Positions 32,129-41,598 are shown, counted from the first letter of the stretch. The stretch: DNA of 64,000 nucleotides from Nitrospira sp. (GCA_029194665.1 JARFXO010000004.1:1-64000), one strand, 5' to 3'. Program-made: numbers and translations. The notes: generated by a model not told the origin, from the sequence alone.

Positions 32129-34044
32129 CAGCGGGTTCCTCTTGGCAGCTGTCTCACTCCTGCCGCGGCTGTCCTGAGCAAGGCGTTATTACCGATCTTT
32201 GACCATCCATCCAGTAGTTTCGCGAGCCTGGCGGCGGGGGCAGCGTTTGAAACAACCGCATCCCATCCAGCAACAGCCCACGGCCCTAATTTTTCAGCAG
32301 GCAATCCTTCCAAAAAATCTATGAGATTGTCCTGTAATTCAGGATGGCTCTTAACAAGAACGGTGAGGCCCGGAATGCCTGCAGGTTCCGTCTCAAACTT
32401 TGCCTCGTTGATAATGCGGCTCCTGACGGCTTCAAATAGTTGCGCGGCCTCCGGTGGAGCCAAACGTTTAAGTTCGGGATCGAGTGTTTGAACCGACATC
32501 TTAGCGCCAAACAACCGCTCGGCGACTGTCGCGAGATGCCCGAGGGCGGTTGCTGAACCAAAATAATCTTTCTTGTCTTTGGTGACGAAAAGATAGGGGC
32601 GGAGGTCTACGCCGGAGAGCGATGGTTTGATTAATGACCAGGAATGGATCACTTTGGAAGCAATCCATTCTGCTACAAGGGGATTTTCTGAAAGGGGCAC
32701 CATTTTTAAGTCGGGAGTCTTCTTTTCTTCCTTCTCCTTCAGGCCATCCTTCCCGGCAGGGACGGCTTCCAGCTGGGAGAGTTCCTCGCAGACTCCGGCG
32801 GGGGAAGACGCAGCAGACGTTGCGATCTGTCCGAAAAGCCGGGACAAAAAACATTCTGCCAGCATGAGTTTGGCCAGCACCGGTAAATTCACGTCTTTCC
32901 CGAAACCGCGGGCATCTGCCGTGCGCTGTCTTAGTATCAATGTGTTCAGGAAGCGTTTAATTTGCCGAGGATTACCCTTCGTCCCGCTGGCAAGGGAGGG
33001 GCCAATTTGATCAGCTAGTATGAGCACGTTCTGTGCTTTTCCAGCCTTATCAGCCAGGGTGTTTCTTATAGTCTCGGCATCGATGGGCGAACTTTCCCAA
33101 GGCTTCTTGAGGCGTTCGCGAGCCGCTTCGATCAATTTGTTGAATGCTGGATCTGACTCTCCCAGTTCAGCGCCGACCAGTAGCAGAGTGACATAAATGC
33201 GTGTTTCCATTTCTCCGAGAGGAGGAATGCGGAACGGTACCTGGATAAGTTTTTCGAGATAATTTCTCGCATAGGTCTGGGGCCCTGTTGAATCGGGCAA
33301 ATCGGGGAAATGTTTACGCACTGCATATTCGATCATCGCTTCATCTGCTGCGACGACAAAAGCGGTACGCGAAGTAAAAACAAAAAGGCGGATAGCCTCC
33401 AGGGTTTCAATGGCGATATCAGGCAAGCATCGGTCTAAGTCGTCAACGAGGACGACGAGCTGGGTAATTCCGGCCTCCTTCAAAAGGGCATCGAAGGCCT
33501 TTCTGAACTCGCTGATGTCTTCCGGGATATTCCGAACCTCCGCAGGCCTGAGGAAAGACTTGGCGCCCTCAATTGCTGCACCAATTGTTTCGGGATCTTT
33601 TCCTGCCTGGGTAAGTGCTCCCAAGATGGCATCGATGTGACCCGGCAATAATATGCCGTGTGCGGCCAGGGCCAAGCCACCGCCTGCTTTGGCAACTTTA
33701 AGCCAATCTATTCGTTTGTATATGTCCTTAACGGCTGCTGCCGCCTTGGTAAGTGCAGGCCGTTTGTTAATCAGTTCAGTTACTATTCCCTCGATGAGGG
33801 CGATCTTGGCGTCTTCGAAGCCCTGGAAGCGCCAGCCATTGAATTTTATGCAAAGAACATCCTTTGTTCCCTCGAGACTGGCTTCAATCATCTCAAGAAC
33901 ACTAGACTTCCCTGCCCCCCAGTCACCGTGAACGCCGACTGTAACCGGATGGTCAGGCCTTTCTCTGAGTAATTTTACAATCGTGGTAGCTATTGCCTCA
34001 TTGTTGAGGAGATCCACTTTAGTTTCATTATCACTCAACAGCAT
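32128..34044 (-). CDS. qatA: QatA, KAP-family P-loop NTPase
   Basis: 638 residues from ATG 34044, chosen because AGGAG lies seven bases upstream. The Walker A is HGDWGAGKSS at 39-48, and Walker B (LVVLVDDLDRCLPD) near 200 is typical of KAP ATPases. The first gene of the operon and the probable sensor. The frame upstream of 34044 to 34152 has no ribosome binding site and looks like leader. Four genes with three ATGA or near-zero junctions make a complete, apparently intact QatABCD. Confidence 0.92.
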   Translation of the reverse strand: MLLSDNETKVDLLNNEAIATTIVKLLRERPDHPVTVGVHGDWGAGKSSVLEMIEASLEGTKDVLCIKFNGWRFQGFEDAKIALIEGIVTELINKRPALTKAAAAVKDIYKRIDWLKVAKAGGGLALAAHGILLPGHIDAILGALTQAGKDPETIGAAIEGAKSFLRPAEVRNIPEDISEFRKAFDALLKEAGITQLVVLVDDLDRCLPDIAIETLEAIRLFVFTSRTAFVVAADEAMIEYAVRKHFPDLPDSTGPQTYARNYLEKLIQVPFRIPPLGEMETRIYVTLLLVGAELGESDPAFNKLIEAARERLKKPWESSPIDAETIRNTLADKAGKAQNVLILADQIGPSLASGTKGNPRQIKRFLNTLILRQRTADARGFGKDVNLPVLAKLMLAECFLSRLFGQIATSAASSPAGVCEELSQLEAVPAGKDGLKEKEEKKTPDLKMVPLSENPLVAEWIASKVIHSWSLIKPSLSGVDLRPYLFVTKDKKDYFGSATALGHLATVAERLFGAKMSVQTLDPELKRLAPPEAAQLFEAVRSRIINEAKFETEPAGIPGLTVLVKSHPELQDNLIDFLEGLPAEKLGPWAVAGWDAVVSNAAPAARLAKLLDGWSKIGNNALLRTAAAGVRQLPRGTR

Positions 34045-34290
34045 ATTTCCACTCCTGTGGTTTTTAGAGGGATGCGTAGTGATATCCGGGAAACGGAGGT
34101 ATGTCAAAAGGACGCGTAGATAGCCTCTTCTCCAGGGGAGTCCAGCCTGCATGCAAGACGGCCGCTGGTCAGATCGCCCCTTTGCGATAATCTAAACATG
34201 ATGCCGCTTAATGCCCTTCTTCTGACAGAGTTTGCCCCCGTTTATATCCGGCTGCATAGGCGTCCGGAAGGGCCGTAATCTCGCTGGCCA
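34045..34290. promoter_or_regulatory. Upstream region of the qat operon
   Basis: About 250 bases without a gene; it should carry the qatA promoter. I cannot identify boxes with confidence. Confidence 0.3.
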
Positions 34291-34443
34291 CTACGTCAAT
34301 GAGGTATCTCCCATGCCGGCAGGCGACAAATGCAGAGTTGCGTTGTCATCCTTGGCTAGAAAGCCTAGTTGGAGACACTCTTTTTGACTGCCGATGCGCC
34401 CGATCAATTGTGCGATCGTCTTGTGGTGATCCTCATCGTACAT
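34291..34443 (-). CDS. Possible 50-residue protein
   Basis: A frame from ATG 34443 with an AGGAGAAAGAG stretch upstream, though at a long distance. The sequence (DEDHHKTIAQLIGRIGSQKE, then LGFLAKDDNATLHLSP) has normal composition and one predicted helix. Family unknown. It lies between QatA and the PIN toxin and could be a small regulator, a remnant, or spurious. Confidence 0.35.
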   Translation of the reverse strand: MYDEDHHKTIAQLIGRIGSQKECLQLGFLAKDDNATLHLSPAGMGDTSLT

Positions 34444-34559
34444 GGTCTGGCTCTTTCTCCTGGAAACTCGATTCAGAGATAAATAGCAGTTCTCCAAGAA
34501 ACGTCAAACGGTTGATGTTTGTCATTGTTCTTCTGCACGATGCGAACACGTGGTAACTA

Positions 34560-35129
34560 TTAAAGCAGCGCCGCGAAGGCCCGGAGACCTGCGACGAATT
34601 CATTAAGCGCCTGCCGCTCCAGAGCTTCAAGGTACTGGTCAACTGTCTTGCCGGGATTGCGGAGCCTCTTCCGGTGCGTTTGCGCAGCAGCGCAGACGGT
34701 GCCCGGAGCCAGATCCAGAACATGTGTGAGAAATTCATCTGGGTGCTGGGCCGCAATGCCATACTTCTGAAGGTCTTTTTCTGGAAAATCCTTGAGATTG
34801 TAGGTGACAATCACGTCGGCCCTGCCACGGATGGCGGCGGCCAAAACGTGTCTGTCCTTTGGATCGGGCAGCTGGAGCGCGGGGATGAGGTCTTCGAAAT
34901 TCTCGACCAGGCAGTCACGGACGTGCATATCCATCAGTTCCCTGGTGTGCTTCAGAACGTCGGGAGATAAATCCGGGCGGTTTTTCAGAACCGACCGTAT
35001 CCACTCATCGTGAATCATGGAAGACCACTTCGCCCGGAAGAGGTCAGTGAGCGCGATCTCCATCAGAAGGTCACGCAACGGTGCAGGATAGAGGACGCAC
35101 GCATCGTATAATGCGGTGAACGTAGCCAA
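34560..35129 (-). CDS. PIN-domain toxin (VapC-like ribonuclease)
   Basis: 189 residues. PIN-type acidic residues are visible: Asp in LYDACVLYP (residue 9), Glu in HDEW, Asp in PKDRHVLAAA and Asp in NLKDFP. Its fold is a magnesium-dependent ribonuclease. It starts with TTG at 35129, two bases after the antitoxin stop, so it is coupled. It probably cuts RNA when the partner is lost. The C-terminal 60 residues are helical. Confidence 0.85.
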   Translation of the reverse strand: MATFTALYDACVLYPAPLRDLLMEIALTDLFRAKWSSMIHDEWIRSVLKNRPDLSPDVLKHTRELMDMHVRDCLVENFEDLIPALQLPDPKDRHVLAAAIRGRADVIVTYNLKDFPEKDLQKYGIAAQHPDEFLTHVLDLAPGTVCAAAQTHRKRLRNPGKTVDQYLEALERQALNEFVAGLRAFAALL

Positions 35130-35131
35130 CT

Positions 35132-35599
35132 TCAGTAGCCCATACCCAGTGTTTCTGATTGTTTGACGAGTTCATCGAGGGCTTTGTGGCGTTCCCTGTC
35201 AACGCTCTTCTTGTAGCGCATGAGATCCTCAAAAAGGATGCGTCTATGAGTCCCAACCTTGACATGGGGGATCTTACCTTGTTCGAGAAGGTTCACAAGA
35301 AAGGGTCTGGAGACGTTCAGGACATCGGCGGCCTGTTGCGTGGTAAGCTGGGCGTGAACCGGGATAAGCGTGATGGCATTCCCTGCCGCCATCTCCGTAA
35401 GGAGATCGAGCAGAAGCCGGATAGCAGTTGCCGGCAGCAAGAGTTTTTGGGTGACTTTCTTCTCCTCACCGACATGAAAGCGAAGGCTCTCCAAGTGTTC
35501 GACATAAGGCGCAAGCATCCGGCTGGCCTCACGCGCGATCGCAGCATCCTGGGCTGTCGGCACAATCGGTTCTCTCGTCCTGGTGGTCATCGTGGCCAT
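35132..35599 (-). CDS. HTH antitoxin (excisionase-type DNA-binding domain)
   Basis: 155 residues. The N-terminal half is helical; the C-terminal half contains an HTH_17 motif (LTTQQAADVLNVSRPFLVNLL, then IPHVKVGTHRRI). AGGAG lies eight bases before ATG 35599. Gene order antitoxin-toxin with a two-base gap matches PIN/excisionase-fold toxin-antitoxin pairs. It should repress its own promoter and bind the PIN protein. Confidence 0.85.
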   Translation of the reverse strand: MATMTTRTREPIVPTAQDAAIAREASRMLAPYVEHLESLRFHVGEEKKVTQKLLLPATAIRLLLDLLTEMAAGNAITLIPVHAQLTTQQAADVLNVSRPFLVNLLEQGKIPHVKVGTHRRILFEDLMRYKKSVDRERHKALDELVKQSETLGMGY

Positions 35600-35922
35600 G
35601 GATTTTTCTCCTGTGGTCTAAGACCAGCCTACCATATAAACGAAACAACCGCAACAACCGAAATAAACAAAACAAGCCTTCAATTTTTGCTTTAAAATAG
35701 AAAACCGTTACAAAACAATGCCACTTACTGTTTTTATTGAGCTATTTCGGATGGGGAGGCCCTTTTAAGGCGAGGGCCCTTGGGTTCGAGTCCCAGGCGG
35801 CTCACCACCTAATATCAAAGACTTCTGTGAGTTTCGCCTTAGTGCGCTGTTCCCTAGCTGCGAGTGTTACAACGGTGGTGACTGCGTCTGACCTTTTTGC
35901 GTGCCTGAGACTTCGTATGGAG
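35600..35922. other. AT-rich spacer with tRNA-like remnant
   Basis: About 320 bases without a gene. Its left half is strikingly poor in G on the plus strand (runs of AAACAA and AACCG); its centre holds the tRNA-like element listed next. It separates the defence block from the replication block. Confidence 0.5.
35739..35807 (+). other. tRNA-like fragment (Lys, TTT, 3' half well preserved)
   Basis: The 3' half looks genuine: anticodon loop CTTTTAA (35762-35768), T arm TTGGG-TTCGAGT-CCCAG (35780-35796), acceptor strand GCGGCTC (35797-35803), discriminator A and an encoded CCA (35805-35807). GAGC at 35739-35742 could pair with GCTC, but the D arm is missing and the total is only about 69 bases, so it is probably not a functional tRNA. 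Such 3' fragments are typical of attachment-site scars left by integrases. It may mark the junction between two elements. Confidence 0.5.
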
Positions 35923-37062
35923 TTAGGCTGCAGCTTTGTCAGGCTTATTGATAGGCATGATCACGGTCAGCCATCTCGATACGTCGCCATTCGTGAGTAC
36001 GCAGGGCTTCAGACCATCTTCCATGTGGAAACGAATGTTTTTGGAAGGTGCGGTTTGAATTGATTCAATCAAGTATCTTGCGTTGAGCCGAGCCTCCAGG
36101 CGTTCCACCCCAATGGTTGCTGTCAGGGTTTCGTTTGCAGTTCCCAGATTGGGATTCTGAGTCTCGATCTTCAACCCGTCCGCACTGAGTGTCAGGTCGA
36201 CGGCTGGTGATGTGGATTCTGCCATCACGGCCACGCGTCGAAGGGCTTCTGCAAACTGCGGCCCGTCAATCTCCATCTGGGCAGCCAGTTTCTTGGGAAT
36301 CACCTGGTTGTAATTTGGGTAGTTGCCATCGACCAAGCGGCTGGCCAGACGCACTGAGCCAATTTGCAGGACGAGTAAGTTTTTGGTGATGCCGACTCCC
36401 ACCGTGACCTGATCCGTTTCTCCAAGGAGCTTGATGATGAGGGTCGCCGCTTTCTTGGCGATCATGATCTTGTGATCGTTTTCGGGTTTAGAGCGCCAAG
36501 TGCCCATCGACTTCTCTGCCATCGAGAGCCGATGTCCGTTGGTGCTCACCAGCCGAAGTTTGGGGGTTTTCGTTCCTGAGATTTCGGCTCGCACGGTATT
36601 GAGGATAAACCGGCTCTGATCCTCTCCGATTGATGGCATCACTTCGCGCAAGAGGGTTTCGAAGTCCTCTCGCGGAAGATCGAGTTCCAGAGGTGTGTCG
36701 AGTCCGTGAATGCTGGGGAATTCATTGGGCGGGAGTCCCTGAATGGTGAATTTACTTCCTCCCGATTGAATTTTGACGTTCTGATTGTCGGCCTGGGTGA
36801 TCTCGACGGTCTCCCCGGAGAGTTCTCGAAGAATCTCCAAAGTTTTCTTTCCCGGGAGAGTCACGGTTCCTGGTGTCTTGATCTTGGCTTCACAGCTTCC
36901 CTGAAATCCCGTTTCCAGATCTGTGGCCTGGATAGTTAAGAGGTTGTTTTGGGCTGTCAGCAGAATATGGCCGCTGATGGGAAGCGTGGTCTTTGCTTCC
37001 AACAAAGCCGTTGAATTCCGGAAAAGACTGACAATGTGAGAGAGGTTGCAGGTGAGCTTCAT
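35923..37062 (-). CDS. dnaN: DNA polymerase III beta subunit (sliding clamp)
   Basis: 379 residues from ATG 37062, with AGGAGT at a proper distance; frame to 37200 is ignored. The sequence follows the three-domain clamp layout: an N-terminal VSLFRNSTALLEAKTTLPI segment, FILNTVRAEI in the middle, then ESTSPAVDLTLSADG, and a C-terminal NARYLIESI. Clamps hold polymerase on DNA. A chromosome would already carry dnaN, so this copy probably belongs to the element and gives it some replication autonomy. The C-terminal tail is a little longer than usual. Confidence 0.85.
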   Translation of the reverse strand: MKLTCNLSHIVSLFRNSTALLEAKTTLPISGHILLTAQNNLLTIQATDLETGFQGSCEAKIKTPGTVTLPGKKTLEILRELSGETVEITQADNQNVKIQSGGSKFTIQGLPPNEFPSIHGLDTPLELDLPREDFETLLREVMPSIGEDQSRFILNTVRAEISGTKTPKLRLVSTNGHRLSMAEKSMGTWRSKPENDHKIMIAKKAATLIIKLLGETDQVTVGVGITKNLLVLQIGSVRLASRLVDGNYPNYNQVIPKKLAAQMEIDGPQFAEALRRVAVMAESTSPAVDLTLSADGLKIETQNPNLGTANETLTATIGVERLEARLNARYLIESIQTAPSKNIRFHMEDGLKPCVLTNGDVSRWLTVIMPINKPDKAAA

Positions 37063-37109
37063 AGTCACTCCTTTGATGCTGAGAGGATGGCTGTCGTAGT
37101 TATATGGGG

Positions 37110-37772
37110 TTATGCGGCGACGTCGTTGTTGGTAGCTCTTTGGGAGGCAGCTAAAGCTTTCTTGATAATGGCCCCACCGAGAAGCAGATCGAGAAGCCAA
37201 AGCTGGTCAACGCATTGAATACGGAAGGTCATGGGGTAGTTGGTGATGAAATCGAGAATGGCTTGTTCGCTGACATTCCAGGCGTCTCGGTCACGATTGG
37301 TTCCACGATAGCGGACCTTCAGCTTGCCATCAGTGACCCATCGTTCAATTGTATGATGGTCCTGACCAAAAGCTTCTTCCAGTTCCCGAAGTGTGTAGCC
37401 ATCCCGGAAGCGGGTGCGTAGCTTCATGTGTTTGCATTTCATGATGACGGAAGTGAGGGAGCGCTTCAGTTTCTTGGCCATCCGCTCTCTCATCCAGGAT
37501 CCGGCGTGTTCTTCGACAAATTGTTCCTCTTCCTTCGTCCAGGGTCGCCGATCTTGACTATAGGTCAGCCCAAGGTGGGCGGCTCGTCGCTTGATTTCCC
37601 AGACAGGGAACCCGATGTGTATCGCGAGTTCTCTCGCTCGCCCCTTGATGGTGCCGTTGTACTGCTGGCGTAGGATGCGGTCGAGCGCATCCGTCCAGAC
37701 GTATTTTCTGGCCGCCCGATCGGCCTGTTCGGATGCGATGGGTGTTGGCGGTCTGACGGATGTGGCTGTCAT
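37110..37772 (-). CDS. HTH DNA-binding protein (SANT/Myb-like and MerR-like)
   Basis: 220 residues. Two DNA-binding-type segments can be seen: a repeat with PWTKEEEQFVEEHAG and MAKKLKRSLTSVIMKC (about 75-110), resembling a Myb/SANT-like domain, then LRELEEAFGQDHHTIERWV (about 127-145), a helix-turn-helix. The C-terminal region is hydrophobic. It lies between the clamp and the methylase in one operon and may be a replication initiator or regulator. I cannot name the family. Confidence 0.6.
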   Translation of the reverse strand: MTATSVRPPTPIASEQADRAARKYVWTDALDRILRQQYNGTIKGRARELAIHIGFPVWEIKRRAAHLGLTYSQDRRPWTKEEEQFVEEHAGSWMRERMAKKLKRSLTSVIMKCKHMKLRTRFRDGYTLRELEEAFGQDHHTIERWVTDGKLKVRYRGTNRDRDAWNVSEQAILDFITNYPMTFRIQCVDQLWLLDLLLGGAIIKKALAASQRATNNDVAA

Positions 37773-37776
37773 GAGG

Positions 37777-38826
37777 TTAGCAATCGATTACGATGTGGTC
37801 ACCGAAAGTGGATCCGGCCGTAAGGTCCCAGGCTTCCACGACTGGCTTGAATCGTTCGATGGTCCTTTCAACTTCTCGGGTTTCTAGCCCCTTGTCTGTT
37901 TCATACTCTTCTTCAATGGAAGGAAGTTTGGCTTTGGTTTTGGTTGTGCTGCCTTTAATGGCCCATCGTCGAGTGTCGGTCGTAATCAGGGAATTATTGA
38001 GGAGGCCGGCAGCGATCATTCTCACGAGATGGCCTTTCCGTACTGGCATCAGAGGGGTGCAGAGTGTTTGTGCGGGAAAGTGCAACGCATTGTGTACCGC
38101 GGGGTCATGCCAAATCCCATGCTCACGGACTTCTCGGAGTTGATCTTCTGGATCGATCCAATCCGAATAGAACACGTCTGCCGTCGTGGATCCTGCTGGT
38201 AATGTGATCGTAGTCTGTGTATCGGGAGAGCCGAGTTCATCCCATTGGATACTGGTTCCTGCGAGTCGATCGATCTCGTAGCGGGTCTTGGATGTTTGTC
38301 CTCGTGTCCCGAGTACGATGATTTGGTTGAAGCGTTCATATTCTTCTTTGGGGAAGCGAAAGAAATGGAGGCGGCGAAAATGAGCAAATAGATACTGTTT
38401 CAATTTGAATGAGCATTGTTCTTCTTGAATGACCAGGATCATCAGGCCGTTCACCTTCAGGGTCCCTGTCATGTGGTGCAGCCAGATGTCCTCGGATCGC
38501 GTTTTATAGCCTTCACTATCGTACGGAGGGTTGAGCAAGCAGACGGTGAAGTGCTCGCGTTGAATGCGTGCACTGAGCCCATCCGAGCAGAGTGTCCGAT
38601 CGAGTATGTGAGCGGAGGCTTCAACCCGTCCTTTATGGATCTCACATCCGTAGCTCGTGAGCTTGAGGTGTCGAGCGATTATTGAGGCAGCAACCCCTTC
38701 TCCACAGCAAGCGTCGAGTAAGGCTCCCGTGCCTGCAGGACTTGGTTGAAGGTGTTTCAGGATTAGATCAGCCACGCGGGGTGGCAATGGATAAAATCCG
38801 GCCTTCGCCCTGCCCTCAAGATGCAT
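37777..38826 (-). CDS. DUF6094-type SAM-dependent DNA methyltransferase
   Basis: 349 residues. SAM-binding motif LLDACCGEGVAA is at 37-48 and catalytic NPPY at 99-102, which points to N6-adenine (or N4-cytosine) methylation. Near-start GRAKAGFYPLPP is typical of the DUF6094 family found on mobile elements. AGGAG lies nine bases upstream of ATG. As part of the element it could protect its DNA from host restriction. Confidence 0.8.
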   Translation of the reverse strand: MHLEGRAKAGFYPLPPRVADLILKHLQPSPAGTGALLDACCGEGVAASIIARHLKLTSYGCEIHKGRVEASAHILDRTLCSDGLSARIQREHFTVCLLNPPYDSEGYKTRSEDIWLHHMTGTLKVNGLMILVIQEEQCSFKLKQYLFAHFRRLHFFRFPKEEYERFNQIIVLGTRGQTSKTRYEIDRLAGTSIQWDELGSPDTQTTITLPAGSTTADVFYSDWIDPEDQLREVREHGIWHDPAVHNALHFPAQTLCTPLMPVRKGHLVRMIAAGLLNNSLITTDTRRWAIKGSTTKTKAKLPSIEEEYETDKGLETREVERTIERFKPVVEAWDLTAGSTFGDHIVIDC

Positions 38827-38873
38827 GGGTGTCTTTCTCCTGAAAAAAAAGTGTGAGTGAACGGATGTTGTCG

Positions 38874-39461
38874 TTACGCGGCGTTACTGAGGACGGGCAG
38901 GTGTTTCTTCTTGAGTAGCGTGCTGATCTCGTCTCGTAAGGTCTTGATATCGGGATTCATGACAAAGCACCGGATATTGTGACCGGGGAGTTCCCTGATC
39001 CATTTCCGGCTGTGTCCGAGCTGCCAGAGAGCGGAGAGCCATTCCGGCAGGATCGGGTAGGGCACCAGTCGATCGAGAATGGGACCGAATGACGCAGGAA
39101 TCTCGTCGAGACTGTCAGATCGTTGAATCAGAAAGGCCGGTTCTCCCACTGCAATTGAGTATCGCGTTGCGGCTCTTGGTATCAGGAGGCTTGAAACTAG
39201 GCCGGAAGGGAGCCGTCGTTGATAGTGGGTCATGGGCAGAAAGGGATGGATGGGGATGCTGATTCGATGGAGATGCCCGATGGCTCCTTCATTGTGCAGA
39301 AAGAGGTTCGAGACCACCGATTTGATGAGCGTGGGGCGACCGACGATCGAGATCGCTCGTAAGGCCGGTGTGTGGTGTTGCTCGTCGTACGCAAATGCCT
39401 CGACGACCGCCTCAAAGCCCTGGATTGAGATAGTCAAAGGCGCGGCGGTTTCACTATCCAT
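38874..39461 (-). CDS. Unrecognised 195-residue protein of the helicase operon
   Basis: I use ATG 39461 (GAAAGGAT upstream), which leaves 16 bases after the SNF2 gene; an upstream frame to 39506 overlaps that gene. The protein mixes beta strands and helices (LTISIQGFEAVVEAF, then IPIHPFLPM, RIPEWL-like turns). No known motif. It probably has a function linked to the adjacent helicase. Confidence 0.55.
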   Translation of the reverse strand: MDSETAAPLTISIQGFEAVVEAFAYDEQHHTPALRAISIVGRPTLIKSVVSNLFLHNEGAIGHLHRISIPIHPFLPMTHYQRRLPSGLVSSLLIPRAATRYSIAVGEPAFLIQRSDSLDEIPASFGPILDRLVPYPILPEWLSALWQLGHSRKWIRELPGHNIRCFVMNPDIKTLRDEISTLLKKKHLPVLSNAA

Positions 39462-39477
39462 GGCGATCCTTTCGAGG

Positions 39478-41598
39478 TTATGCGGCAAAGAGGCTGAGCT
39501 GGTCAACGGCTTGTCGAACTGCTTTTGCAGCCTCCGCCTGTTTGGGGCTGGTTAAGCTGGTGCTCTCGGTTGAAATTGTGGGTGCGGGGAGTGCCGCTGG
39601 GATAGGACCATCGTCCACGGTTTCCACGTAGGCCCGTGTGGTGGCGTGTAGTTCCTGGAAAGCTCGTTCGGCGCTCAGGATTTCCGGGTTCTTATCAAGC
39701 AGAAACTTGATCAGGGCGAGCGTCAGATCGTCTTCTTGTTCAAAGACGCTAATCGCATGGCTGACCAGGTCTCCTTCCGTATGTAGGGCGGCTTGCATGC
39801 CTCTCGCGATGAGTGCCCAGGCTTGTTGTTGGAAAGAGGAGGCATAGAAACTCGCTGACACCAGAATATCGTTGGTTTGTCCAATTCTCCATGACCGACG
39901 CGAAGCCTGGCGAACTGTATTGATTTTGTACTCTGGTTCAAACCAAAAAATACGCTCGTATTCCAGGAGGTCCAATCCCAGTTCGACTAATTGCGGCTGG
40001 CAGATCATGGCATCGAGCCCACGTTTCCGTTGTTCGCGCAGCCAGCCCATTCGTCGCCGTGCGCTAATTGAGGCTTTCATCACAGTCGCGCGATATCCTG
40101 CCCTTTGGATGATGGAGGCCAGCCGGCCGGTGATATCGCGTGTTTCGGTATGGGTACAGTAGACCATGGTCCGGAAGCCGGCTTTGACGTTGATGGCGAT
40201 GTGGTCCAGTAATTCTTGTTCTTTGGGGTAGATGATATCGCTAGGCAAGGCGGGAAGTTCGAAGAGGACGTCACCGAATTTGTCGGTAATCACTTCTGGG
40301 GCAATCATGCAGCGATCGGGATAGGCCAGCAGACTTTGAATCGTGCTCGAGAGGAGATGCCCGTCACGAGATTTTCTGGCCTTTCGAATCAGTTCCTTGG
40401 CTTTGTTTCGTAACTCGCCATAGTTGGCAGCCAGGGCGTCGTTGAACCGGATCGGCAGCACTTGCTCCCTATATGGCGGCAGGGCAAGGCCGAGATCCTC
40501 CATCTTCATGAAAATGCATCGTTCGATCAGATAGGGGATGAGGGCAGGTGATATACCGGGTCGCTCCCGGACGGTCACATACACGCGCCGACGGGATTGT
40601 TTGCCATGTTCGATCACCGTATCAGTGTCGAGTGTCGTCGTTCGTTCTTCCCAGACCCCGAAGGCGTCGATCCACTGTTTATCGGCATGGTAGGGGAACA
40701 TTTCGCGAAGGTCCGGCACTAGCCGCCAGAGCAGGTAGAAGAGCGAGGTGGATTTTCCATTCGAGAGTGTCCCCGTGAGTCCGACCACTTTCTTGGTCTT
40801 GCCGATCAGATTGGCAAAGACGAGGCCCTGAGCAGAGCCCTTCCCTTCAAGGGTATGCAGCTCATCACCGATCAGCAGATCAAACTTAAACGGGAACTTT
40901 CGGCAGATGAAGTCGCCGAGCGCGACGCGTCGAGGTCCTTCGGGGTCAAATGTCCAGAGGACACTCTTACACTGTTTGCATTTGTCTTCAGCACTGAGTG
41001 TGTCTGGATCAAGGGGGATGTCTTCTTTATCTGTGACTGGAGTCCAGCAGTGGGGGCAGACATAACGGGTGATTCGTCGATCCTCAACCTTGTAGGTCTT
41101 GGGAATGATCGCTGGTTTTCTCGCGTATGAAAGCTTGGCGCGTTCTCGCGACATGATCGCAAAGAACGGCCTGTCGGGATCGATGGGAGCTTGTGCAGCG
41201 GTTTCCACGCCACTGATGGATTCGAGTATGACGACACGCGCATTAGGAAGAACGGCCAGGATCTCTTCTTGCCATTTGTCAACAAGGTGTGGTGGGACCA
41301 CAATTAAGGCACGCTTCGTGTGCTGAAGTCGGCTGGTGGCTACTCCCATTCTCGTTTTGCCACAGGACATTTCTGCCACTGCAATCGCGTCTTTGTGCGT
41401 CGAGAGACGGAGCGCAAGTGCTGCGGAGCAATCCAGCTGGGCGGGGAAGAGCGGCTGTTTGAAGACATGTTGTACATACTGTGACTGGTTCCTGTGCTCT
41501 GGCTTGAACCTGGGCTGCAGCTCCGCCGCTGCCGTGGCGCAGAGCGAGGTATGAAATTGGTCGATGAAGTCCGTGATCGGGACATGCCGAGACGTCAT
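39478..41598 (-). CDS. SNF2-type helicase with a zinc ribbon insertion
   Basis: 706 residues. Motif I is AEMSCGKTRMG (about 76-86), DELH is near 247-250, LTGTLSNG follows, and the C-terminal RRSWRIGQ box is a hallmark of the SNF2 family. A Cys4 zinc ribbon (CPHC...CKQC) is inserted before motif II, at about 188-217. Helicases like this are common in large phages and plasmids, where they remodel DNA or replication complexes. Start ATG with AAAGGA upstream. Confidence 0.85.
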   Translation of the reverse strand: MTSRHVPITDFIDQFHTSLCATAAAELQPRFKPEHRNQSQYVQHVFKQPLFPAQLDCSAALALRLSTHKDAIAVAEMSCGKTRMGVATSRLQHTKRALIVVPPHLVDKWQEEILAVLPNARVVILESISGVETAAQAPIDPDRPFFAIMSRERAKLSYARKPAIIPKTYKVEDRRITRYVCPHCWTPVTDKEDIPLDPDTLSAEDKCKQCKSVLWTFDPEGPRRVALGDFICRKFPFKFDLLIGDELHTLEGKGSAQGLVFANLIGKTKKVVGLTGTLSNGKSTSLFYLLWRLVPDLREMFPYHADKQWIDAFGVWEERTTTLDTDTVIEHGKQSRRRVYVTVRERPGISPALIPYLIERCIFMKMEDLGLALPPYREQVLPIRFNDALAANYGELRNKAKELIRKARKSRDGHLLSSTIQSLLAYPDRCMIAPEVITDKFGDVLFELPALPSDIIYPKEQELLDHIAINVKAGFRTMVYCTHTETRDITGRLASIIQRAGYRATVMKASISARRRMGWLREQRKRGLDAMICQPQLVELGLDLLEYERIFWFEPEYKINTVRQASRRSWRIGQTNDILVSASFYASSFQQQAWALIARGMQAALHTEGDLVSHAISVFEQEDDLTLALIKFLLDKNPEILSAERAFQELHATTRAYVETVDDGPIPAALPAPTISTESTSLTSPKQAEAAKAVRQAVDQLSLFAA

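Noticed and set aside
35739..35807. Complete functional tRNA-Lys
   Set aside because: The D arm cannot be formed and the length is only about 69 bases; retained only as a fragment.
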